Below, in pieces: positions 1 through 6,413 of a DNA stretch of 12,692 nt. The DNA lies in the NCBI GenBank assembly GCA_005223375.1, contig RXOD01005744.1, forward strand, positions 1 through 12,692, given 5' to 3'. The translations under genes were made by a program, and so were the position numbers. The notes beneath the pieces are model-generated. The model made no database searches, was not told the origin of the DNA, and worked only from the letters and a program-made list of their open reading frames with translations. Within the stretch, counting starts at the first letter, position 1, and each line of letters starts with the position of its first letter. The DNA is from Amoebophrya sp. AT5.2 (lineage: Eukaryota; Sar; Dinophyceae; Syndiniales; Amoebophryaceae).

Positions 1-61
1 TAGAACTAGATCGATCGCCCCACGAGCTAGCTGACCAGGTGGGGCGATCGATCTAGTTCTA
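1..61. repeat. Perfect 22-bp inverted repeat (foldback) at the window edge
   Basis: Positions 1-22 are the exact reverse complement of 40-61, with a 17-base loop (23-39) between them. The arms start with TAGAACTAGATCG and carry the self-complementary runs ATCGAT and CGATCG. The structure lies about 180 bases beyond the stop codon of the PARG gene, on its 3' side. Because the left arm begins at base 1, the stem may continue outside the window. It could be the tip of a foldback or MITE-like element, an inverted-repeat intron-like insertion, or a hairpin in the PARG 3' region. The sequence shows the palindrome directly; its role is unknown. Confidence 0.9.
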
Positions 62-237
62 GTGGTGGCCGTCCGCACTATCATCAAACGGCTCTTCTGC
101 CTTACCCTTCGCGCCATGGTTCTCGTGGTGCTGGCAGCACCATCGTGGTACCCAGTGCGCTTTTCGTTTTTGCTCCACCAACTGCAAGTATACTTACTTA
201 GTCGTGCGAGTATCTTCAGTACCGGCATCATGATCAT

Positions 238-1848
238 CTACCTTCTGATATCTTCGTTCTCAAGGTGGTCCTCGACGTCTACTGCAACACTCAACCGCCG
301 CACCACATCCTCGAGCTCCCGCATCAATTCGGCGTCGCGAAAAGTTGAAAACAGCAGTCGAATGCGCGGAGAACAAGTCGTGGTCTCAGGAGCGGTCCTC
401 GTCGGCTCAACACTTTCACGCAGTGCTCTCTCCACCAAAACTGCGGCGTAAAGTTGCTGCGCAAACTTATGGAACGGGTCGCCGCCAAACTCCCCGCAGC
501 CCCACTTTCCCGTGGAAATTTCGATAGTTGTAATCTCCCACCACTGCGCCGTGAACCACCACCCGAGGAACGCCTTGCCCACATCCCGCGCGCAGTGCTT
601 TTCCGAAAAGTGATCGAACATCACCGCGTCCATCGTGATGATCGTTTGGTCGGAAGAAAAAATCGGAAGATGCTCCACCAAGCTCTCGAGCTTCAGCCGG
701 AAGCTGTTCAAGTACCCCTCGTATTGCTCTCCTTTAACAAACCGGCGCACGTTGTGCGTCAGCACAACGCATTCGTCCTCCATCGCGCGGTAGAAAAGGA
801 GTCCCACGTTGAACTCGGGACAGCACATTTGCATGATCTCCTCCTGGGTACAGGAAGCAGTGAATCTGCCGTACCCGAACATCTGGTTGCCGAAGTTGAC
901 GAAGCCGCGCGCCTGCTCCGGGGCTTCCATCTTGCCTTCGTGGATTTGGATTAGGTCGGCTACGGTCGCAGTCGCTGTTCTTCGTCGCTCGCCGTTCTTG
1001 TCATCAATGCCAAGCGGCCTTGATGACGATGTTGCGGGGGATGTATTGGAGGACAGTAGGTTGTTTCCGAAAGCTGCTGCCCGTAGAAATTGAACGGCGG
1101 AAGAAGTACAGAAGGGATCGCTTTCTGCCGAGTCCCTAACATCTTCATCAGCTGCTGCACCAGAACCTTTCGCAACGTCGCTGATGGATAGTCCCTTTCG
1201 CAAGGCTTCCCGCACCGCCTCCGGCAGGTCGCGGACAAACACCTTTTGCCACACAATGTCCGGCCTCTTCGCGTCCACTTCCGTGTTCAGGTAGTGAATG
1301 AGGCACTGGATTTTCGCAACCGTGGCCAGGAAAAAAGGATCAAGGCCCGAGACCCAGGGCGGGGACACCGCTTCAAACATGCCTGGGAAGGAAGAGAGGC
1401 CCTGAATCACCACGGCCGGGTTGATATTCGCCAAAAACGCGTTCGCGAGCATCCCATAACACCACTGCACAGACCGGGAGACGTACGCTGGCTCGACCTC
1501 GAATTCCGAGTAGCCGTCGTTCGTAACAAAAAAACAGCCGCTGCTGTCGTCGAGAAAAGTGGCGGCAGCGGAAAGGACGCGGGAAATGAAGGCGCGGGGA
1601 TTTTTCTTCTTCATGTCCGAGGAAAGTGCTTGTAGTTTACCGGCGGCGAAATAATCTGTCAGCGCTTTGTGCAGGGCGGTGCCGGCAACGTCCTGCTGCG
1701 GCTGCTCGAAATCGACATCCGAGACACCAGGGGAGCGAAGAAGAAAAATGCGGGCTACAAGCGAGGCAGGCGCGTCGCAGTCTCGGAAATGAGATCGGAG
1801 TTCCTCGCCCGACCGCAAGAGGAAGGGAGACTTGGCGGCGGGCGGCAT
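238..1848 (-). CDS. PARG: Poly(ADP-ribose) glycohydrolase (PARG), divergent active site
   Basis: PARG cuts the ribose-ribose bonds of poly(ADP-ribose), reversing PARP signalling in DNA repair and chromatin. This 536-residue frame runs from an ATG at 1848 (A at -3; in-frame TAG upstream at 1879-1881) to a TAG at 238. The N-terminal third matches the PARG helical accessory region (around WCYGMLANAFL, 129-139, and KIQCLIHYL, 179-187). The macrodomain-like catalytic part is clear: VNFGNQMFGYG at 317-327, TQEEI at 334-338 with the tandem glutamates E336/E337, EGY at 377-379, TMDAVMF at 405-411, WGCGEFGGD at 449-457 and FSTFRDAEL at 500-508. The family has VDFAN, a GGG triplet and TFGD at the equivalent places; here they read VNFGN, GYG and TFRD, so one acidic residue reported as catalytic is Asn and the middle Gly is Tyr. 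The glutamate pair is intact. No targeting signal is obvious. Family assignment is firm; whether it is fully active is uncertain. Confidence 0.93.
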   Translation of the reverse strand: MPPAAKSPFLLRSGEELRSHFRDCDAPASLVARIFLLRSPGVSDVDFEQPQQDVAGTALHKALTDYFAAGKLQALSSDMKKKNPRAFISRVLSAAATFLDDSSGCFFVTNDGYSEFEVEPAYVSRSVQWCYGMLANAFLANINPAVVIQGLSSFPGMFEAVSPPWVSGLDPFFLATVAKIQCLIHYLNTEVDAKRPDIVWQKVFVRDLPEAVREALRKGLSISDVAKGSGAAADEDVRDSAESDPFCTSSAVQFLRAAAFGNNLLSSNTSPATSSSRPLGIDDKNGERRRTATATVADLIQIHEGKMEAPEQARGFVNFGNQMFGYGRFTASCTQEEIMQMCCPEFNVGLLFYRAMEDECVVLTHNVRRFVKGEQYEGYLNSFRLKLESLVEHLPIFSSDQTIITMDAVMFDHFSEKHCARDVGKAFLGWWFTAQWWEITTIEISTGKWGCGEFGGDPFHKFAQQLYAAVLVERALRESVEPTRTAPETTTCSPRIRLLFSTFRDAELMRELEDVVRRLSVAVDVEDHLENEDIRR

Positions 1849-1917
1849 AGTGTTGCTGTTCTTTGTCTGATAGATTTCCTATGTATTGGTTGCCGAGAAA
1901 CTTGTGCGATGTCTGTG

Positions 1918-1951
1918 AGCCAAAAGTAGAGAAAGTAGTAGCCAAAAGTAG
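1918..1951 (-). repeat. 12-mer repeated at 22-base spacing in the PARG leader
   Basis: The 12-mer AGCCAAAAGTAG occurs at 1918-1929 and again at 1940-1951, so the two copies are 22 bases apart. Read in the sense of the PARG gene, this is CTACTTTTGGCT twice, and the copy nearer the ATG continues as TTTTGGCTCA (1925 down to 1916), about 70 bases upstream of the start codon. The repeat is seen directly. The resemblance of TTTTGGCTCA to the 3' part of the 22-base dinoflagellate spliced leader is noted, but a 10-base match is weak evidence. Confidence 0.6.
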
Positions 1952-2652
1952 TCGTAGTGAACGAAGTGGGCGTGCTTGTGAACGAACTAGTTTTATTTTC
2001 GGCTGCTTTGGATGACCGAACAAGCCTTGACGTCCTGCGCGGTGGGTTGTGGCAATCAACAAACACCGGACGAAGGCTCTTCTTGCAAGTTTTCCGATCT
2101 CGATCGTGAGTGATCTGGTGGGATCCAAATTGAGCCCCATGATCCAATGAGAACTATGTATGAAGAAGAAGATCACCAACAAACGCATCTTCCTCTCCCC
2201 CCGGCGCTTTCAACAAATAACTCCAGGCACACCAGCACAGACGTATGGTTCGCACAGCTTAGAAGATCTTGCGTTGGCTTCTTTAGAGTATTCTCGTGCT
2301 CTTCACTTCTTTGCCTGAGGACATGGTCTCGGCCACTGGTACTTGTTCTGTAGATTGCCTGCGTCGGTCAATCGATCCGTTCCGTCGGTTGCAAATAATC
2401 GAGACTGCTTCATTCTTTCTTGTGCAGCTGCAGAGTTCGTCTTCGTTGACGTTGCAGCAGGACTTCCATGGATACGAAGCTTTTCCTTGCTTCGTGCAAA
2501 AACAAATCAAGCGCAGTACACGCTCACGCACGTCTAGTACTAGAGAGTGCTGAGTCCATAGGTCTAAGTCTTCATGGGTGACGGCTAATATTCTCCTGTC
2601 GCTACTAGTGGTTTACAGCTACACAAACACCTCAATGATGTCAGCACGCGCC

Positions 2653-2688
2653 ATCGATCTGGTTTAAAATAGCACAAACCAGATAGAT
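2653..2688. repeat. 13-bp imperfect inverted repeat downstream of the coiled-coil gene
   Basis: Arm 2653-2665 (ATCGATCTGGTTT) pairs with 2676-2688 (AAACCAGATAGAT) with one mismatch, around a 10-base loop. The inner 9 bp are perfect. It lies about 85 bases beyond the TAG at 2771, on the 3' side of that minus-strand gene. A 3'-UTR or RNA-end hairpin is possible, but no T-run or polyadenylation signal makes this specific. Confidence 0.7.
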
Positions 2689-2770
2689 CTAATACTCTCC
2701 TTGTTTCTGTCGATGGATTCGATATGATTTTCGATCAAAATAAGTAAAAAGCAGCTGATAGCCGATGCCG

Positions 2771-3811
2771 CTAAATGTGGGAGATTATCCGCCTACTCGC
2801 TCTCGCCGACGCCCCACCAGCGAGGACTGCTTGCAGGAACTCTCTCTGCCATTCCTGCTCTCCAAGCGCCCACTGCTCCACTTCCTCCACCCCGTACCAC
2901 CCTGACGCCAGCCGCAGCTGCCTCCCCGCTTCCAAATCCCGCTCGTGTCTCCGCCGCAAGACTCGCACTACTTCTTCCTTCCTTTCGGCTGACACCCCCG
3001 CTCCGCAGCCGGAAAGGGAGAAAGCAAACGTCCTCGGCGGGCATAGCTCCGAGATCGCTTGCCGTGCCCCGCTCTCCATGGTCTCGCGCCGCCGCCGCGA
3101 TTCCGCTTCTTCCAGCTCTTGCCGGCTCCGAAAGAACGCGGGCAATAGAGGACGCTCTTCTTGGTCCACGACCTGCTCGGGGGAAAAGTGGCCGCCGGGA
3201 AGCGGCCAATCAACATCTCGCGCAGTGACGTCAGGCTCTTCTTGAAGATCCTCCGTATTAACATCTGCCGAGAGCAGTTGCAGATGTTCCCCTGCTTCCC
3301 GATCCATATCAATTTCAAGCTCGTCGATTGTTGGCGGCCCCACCGGGGTGTCAGACTCCTCCTCTGCAGCTACTCCCAAAAAGCCTGCTACTCCCTCCCC
3401 AACATCCGCAGCACTCACAATGTGTCGCCGGCACAGCTCCGACATCCTAGCGAAGTCTTCCGCCGTCAACTGCCGCGCTGCGGCCCGACCTCGAGTATTT
3501 ACCATCTCCACCTCGCGCAGGAGGTCTTTTAAGTTTGCGACCTCCGCGGCCTCGATTTCCGCGGCGAGCTCGCGCCACATCTGCCCCAGGGGGTGCCACT
3601 TCACAGAAGTCCTCTTCGCAGCAGCTGCTTCCTCGATGGAATTGGATGAAACGAAGCCGGCGGGTTGATGTCTAGTCGCGGTTGTCGGAGTGGGAAGATC
3701 CTCGTCCCACTCACAGATGGAACGCCTGATAGTGATTTGTAGTTTGTCATACGGAGCAGCCACAGGCGACACTAGCAGTTGCACAAGCCGATAAATACGA
3801 AGTAGAAGCAC
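2771..3811 (-). CDS. Unknown acidic/helical protein, probably the 3' part of the gene that starts at 5407
   Basis: I do not recognise a family. The open frame ends at TAG 2771 and begins after a TGA at 3833-3835. Its first possible start, at 3811, is GTG, and the first in-frame ATG is only at 3580, which would give about 269 residues. The reading frame is the same as that of the 3833-5407 frame, separated by just the TGA and seven sense codons. This argues that it is the C-terminal half of one gene of about 880 codons rather than a separate gene. Numbered from 3811, it has a hydrophobic start (1-20), a helical stretch rich in Glu/Ala (about 77-130), an acidic linker (about 148-200), a charged coiled-coil-like run ending in RRRRE (about 228-245) and another charged helical region (275-330). 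No catalytic motif is visible. The frame stays open without stops and its amino-acid make-up matches the neighbouring frame, supporting real coding. Confidence 0.6.
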   Translation of the reverse strand: MLLLRIYRLVQLLVSPVAAPYDKLQITIRRSICEWDEDLPTPTTATRHQPAGFVSSNSIEEAAAAKRTSVKWHPLGQMWRELAAEIEAAEVANLKDLLREVEMVNTRGRAAARQLTAEDFARMSELCRRHIVSAADVGEGVAGFLGVAAEEESDTPVGPPTIDELEIDMDREAGEHLQLLSADVNTEDLQEEPDVTARDVDWPLPGGHFSPEQVVDQEERPLLPAFFRSRQELEEAESRRRRETMESGARQAISELCPPRTFAFSLSGCGAGVSAERKEEVVRVLRRRHERDLEAGRQLRLASGWYGVEEVEQWALGEQEWQREFLQAVLAGGASARASRRIISHI

Positions 3812-3870
3812 TTCCTTGAATAATTCAGCATTTCAATCGATAGACATAGGGCGATAGCACAGTAGTAAAC
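3772..3870 (-). other. Candidate short intron spanning the in-frame TGA
   Basis: In the sense of the gene, GTTTAC begins at 3870. An AG closing at 3772 (after CAACTGCTAG) gives a 99-base GT-AG segment with a pyrimidine-rich approach. An alternative AG at 3811 gives a 60-base segment. Both lengths are multiples of three, both remove the TGA at 3833-3835, and both rejoin the two long frames in phase (C|TG = Leu). This is inference from splice-site rules only; a genuine stop, read-through or an assembly error is also possible. Confidence 0.35.
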
Positions 3871-5407
3871 GGCACCTGTATTGGAGGCGGCGATTCGGGT
3901 GCAGGAATTCCTCTTCTAGTTTTTCTCGGTCTTGCTTCTGCAGCCGCTCAAGCGTGTGTTCGGCAGGCGCAGCCGCGTCGTTCACAGCGATTTGAAACAA
4001 CACGGAGCCTTCACTTGTTCCCATGATCGCCCCATCAAGAATACCAACGTTCTTCATCAATAGCGGCGGCGGGGTCGAACGTGTTATTACGCCGGCGGCC
4101 ACGCGTCTCAACGCGTGCAGCAAGTCTCGGACCAGTGCAATCTCGTCCTCCCCCACGTCTTCAAACGACCGTAGGAACCCGATTGCCGCGGCCTCCGCGC
4201 GCTTCACTTTTTCGTCCCAAAAATGTAAATCTTGATTTTCTACTCCTCCCACTCCCAGCAGGACCATCCTGAGGTCTGTCAACACGCTTTGTCCGATCGC
4301 TTGTCGCTGCTCTTTCCTCTGCTGCATGCGGAGCGGAACCTCCTGCTCGCGCAGCTCTTCCAGCCTTCTCCAGTCGTCCGCCTGCATCCGTCGCTCCTGC
4401 TTCTGCCAGATTTGCTTCGAGGAAGGAGAGCACGGGGACGAGTTTTGGTGGGGATCATGCGCACCGCCGTCTAATTCCCGCCGATGCCGTTCCTGTAGTT
4501 CGCGGTCGTTCTTCTGCTGGATGAACTCGTGCTCCCGGGACAAATACCCGTGCATGAAAATCGCCTCACCTTCCGCCTCGGCGTAATTCTCCAACAAAGC
4601 CTGCCGCAGTTGGGTCTGCAGCGTCGGCAAGGGGCACCCGCCGCGGGGAATTATCATGGAGGAGGTCGAAGAAGATCCTCTCGCGTCTAGATCTTGCTCC
4701 AGTTGGCCGGCGGAGGCGGTAGTAAAGTTATTTTGTGATTGTGTGCTGGTCCTCCGAGTAAAGGTTCTGCTTGGCTTTGGGGACGAGGTTCTGGGACTGC
4801 TGCAGTCACCAAGCGTTTCTTGCCGGGCGGTTTGGGTCGCTCGGGGCGTTCGGGCCCTTTGGGGCGTTCTTTGAGTGGACGTGGACGTGGTCGACGCTGC
4901 CTGTCGCTGAGTTGCCAAGTCCCGAAAGTCCTGTTCCTGCCGTTCTTTCTCCGCTGATTCCCACGCTGCAAGCGCAGGCGAAGCATTGACATACAGCCCA
5001 CTTTCGCGCCGCTGTTGTTTGCCTATGGCCAGATCGTGCAGGTGTTTCACTGCCAGCCAGGCGCTTTTGTCCCGCACGACCGCGTAGAAATGCTCGCTCT
5101 CACGGCCGTACCGCAGCGCCACGCTTTGTTCTTCCTGTTGTATTTTCTCGAGCCTCTCGGCCAAAACGCGAGCCCGTTCTTTGTCGTAGTTTTCCTCGTA
5201 CGACGCGCGGGCGCTATGTAAATGTCCTTCCTCCTCCCGCAGCTGCTCCTGGCCCTGCTGCAGCCAGAGAGCTGGGGGCATCTTCGGGGGCATGTAGTGC
5301 GCCGCGGCCGCGTGCTGTTGGTCGTGGTTGGGGACGAGGATCAAGAAGCCCGCTGGGATCAAGAAGCCCACTGCTGAGGAAAGCAGGGCCCGAACGAGTT
5401 GTACCAT
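3833..5407 (-). CDS. Unknown membrane-anchored coiled-coil protein, probably the 5' part of a longer gene
   Basis: No family is recognised. The frame starts at an ATG at 5407 in a good eukaryotic context (A at -3, G at +4) and runs 524 codons to a TGA at 3833. Residues 4-26 are hydrophobic (SAVGFLIPAGFLILVP) and look like a signal anchor or signal peptide. They contain a duplicated GFLI segment. Residues about 50-100 and 293-372 are Glu/Gln/Arg-rich and predicted coiled coil. Residues about 165-250 are Ser/Thr/Arg/Gln-rich and probably disordered, with RTPQRARTPR-type repeats. Residues about 375-500 are more globular, with hydrophobic helices (VRDLLHALRRV; GILDGAIMG; SVLFQIAV). The downstream frame continues in phase beyond the TGA, so the natural protein may be about 850-880 residues. 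A structural or scaffolding role at a membrane is a guess only. Confidence 0.7.
   Translation of the reverse strand: MVQLVRALLSSAVGFLIPAGFLILVPNHDQQHAAAAHYMPPKMPPALWLQQGQEQLREEEGHLHSARASYEENYDKERARVLAERLEKIQQEEQSVALRYGRESEHFYAVVRDKSAWLAVKHLHDLAIGKQQRRESGLYVNASPALAAWESAEKERQEQDFRDLATQRQAASTTSTSTQRTPQRARTPRATQTARQETLGDCSSPRTSSPKPSRTFTRRTSTQSQNNFTTASAGQLEQDLDARGSSSTSSMIIPRGGCPLPTLQTQLRQALLENYAEAEGEAIFMHGYLSREHEFIQQKNDRELQERHRRELDGGAHDPHQNSSPCSPSSKQIWQKQERRMQADDWRRLEELREQEVPLRMQQRKEQRQAIGQSVLTDLRMVLLGVGGVENQDLHFWDEKVKRAEAAAIGFLRSFEDVGEDEIALVRDLLHALRRVAAGVITRSTPPPLLMKNVGILDGAIMGTSEGSVLFQIAVNDAAAPAEHTLERLQKQDREKLEEEFLHPNRRLQYRCRLLLCYRPMSID
5339..5374 (-). repeat. 18-bp tandem duplication inside the membrane segment
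   Basis: Positions 5339-5356 and 5357-5374 are adjacent 18-base copies that differ at two bases. On the coding strand they give two consecutive six-residue units (VGFLIP and AGFLIL style) within the N-terminal hydrophobic segment of the gene starting at 5407. The duplication keeps frame and lengthens the hydrophobic stretch. Confidence 0.85.
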
Positions 5408-6413
5408 TTTCAGTATAGTAGTAGAGGGTAGTACTAGTAGATGACGTAGTTGTATGTACCTAGGAGTATGAAGGACGCAAATGGATACTGAGGAACAACG
5501 GTCGGCTTCTGCTTTTTTTTGTTTATGTATTAAAAAATCAATGCACGGCGGTGGTGGAGGTCGTTAGGGGGGTTTCTATCGGCGAGCTATGAAGCTGATA
5601 CTTCTTCGCAAGAAGGAGAGCCTGCGGCTGTGGGTGGTAGATGTCGTCCAAGTGAGTCCATGATGCGTGGTCTCGAGGATACCACTTATTAGTACATAGC
5701 AGATAAGTAGGTACATACAGCGAGCCGATTTGATCGCCTTCGCCTCCGCCTGATAGTGATACTAGTAGGATTCAATCTCTAGTATGATCTCTCGGCTCGA
5801 CACCGAACCTGATCCAATTCCAATCCGAAGTAGAGTCGTCAAAATTTCTTTGATCAATGCTGCAAGAATACCATGCCTTATACGACTTATCTTTTTTTTT
5901 TTGGATTGCGTGTCTCGATACTTCCCAAGTCCACGTCTTCTGTCAGAAGTAGGCTGCCTCTTTTCGCCTGCTGTTCTGCATGAGTTCAGCTGGATCGATA
6001 AGGATCGAGCGACCAGCTGGTGAGGTAGTAGATAACTCAATGTCTCATCAGAAGGTTCATGGTTCTCGTCAGAAGGTTTTTTTTTGCCGCGGCTCCATGA
6101 TATAGCACAGCGCTCTGGAGCCGCTCGGCTGTCATCGATGCAGGCAAAAGACCACTCGTGCGGATTCGATTTCGACAAAACCCAGCTGCTGTTGCTTCCA
6201 TTATAATGTTAAAACCTGAGGCTGAGAGAGCGTGAGAAGAAAGGGGAGATGATGGCTGTATGTGAGTCTGTCTGTGAACACAAAAACTGTTGTCAAGTAG
6301 TGCAGGAAGAAGGTCACGACGCTTGTCCTTAATGTTGTCACGACGAAGTAGCTGCGTGAAGTAGTAGCTGCGAGCCTTGGCCGGGAGAAGAAATCATCCT
6401 TAGTAGAAGTATT
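5408..6413. other. Intergenic spacer between the alpha-dioxygenase gene and the coiled-coil gene
   Basis: About 1 kb without a supportable gene. It holds TAGTA/CTAG-rich stretches upstream of the 5407 start, T-runs near 5513, 5891 and 6078, a small 6-bp hairpin (5601-5606 with 5610-5615), and copy 1 of the dispersed repeat (6063-6213). Beyond the stop of the alpha-dioxygenase there are short direct repeats (GTCACGACG near 6314 and 6338). An open frame on the minus strand, 5762-6178, overlaps the repeat and has no recognisable domain, so I do not call it a gene. Confidence 0.6.
6063..6213. repeat. Dispersed repeat, copy 1 (with conserved 9-bp hairpin)
   Basis: About 150 bases match 10730-10881 in the same orientation. 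The core 6089-6172 aligns without gaps to 10753-10836 with only four differences in 84 bases, including a 59-base identical block (6114-6172). The copy begins with TTCTCGTCAGAAGG and a T-run. Then comes a perfect hairpin, GCGGCTCCA (6089-6097) with TGGAGCCGC (6116-6124), around an 18-base loop. Similarity fades through the AGCTGCTGTT block to TAATGTTAAA. A tRNA-like A box (TAGCACAGCG) and a loose B box (GATTCGATTTC) can be read, which would fit a SINE, but the match is degenerate. It could also be a small RNA gene family or a MITE. Confidence 0.9.

Larger units (their letters stand above)
1849..2770. other. Intergenic spacer, PARG 5' side
   Basis: This 922-base stretch separates the PARG start from the stop of the next gene. 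I see no convincing gene: the short open frames on both strands are low in recognisable content and lack motifs. It holds a twice-repeated 12-mer in the PARG leader (1918-1951), a 7-bp hairpin (arms 2474-2480 and 2489-2495, 8-base loop), a CTAGTACTAG palindrome near 2534, and the inverted repeat at 2653-2688. Promoter signals cannot be recognised. Confidence 0.6.

Noticed and set aside
454..954. 166-codon open frame on the plus strand opposite PARG
   Set aside because: It lies wholly antisense to conserved PARG motifs and has no recognisable domain; GC-rich codons on the other strand explain its length.
2775..3245. 156-codon plus-strand frame rich in Ser and Arg
   Set aside because: Composition is what the complement of the Glu/Arg-rich minus-strand frame gives; no independent support.
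3809..3811. GTG as the true start of the 2771-3811 frame
   Set aside because: The setting is eukaryotic, where GTG starts are rare, and the frame is in phase with the upstream long ORF.
3833..3835. TGA read as selenocysteine
   Set aside because: No redox motif or known selenoprotein family surrounds it, and I could not identify a SECIS-like element; a short intron explains it more simply.
5762..6178. 138-codon minus-strand frame as a gene
   Set aside because: It overlaps the dispersed repeat and has no recognisable domain; the stretch is otherwise spacer-like.
6089..6185. Functional tRNA gene in the dispersed repeat
   Set aside because: A- and B-box-like words are present, but the anticodon and T stems do not pair and the 5' part forms a strong hairpin instead of an acceptor/D-arm fold.
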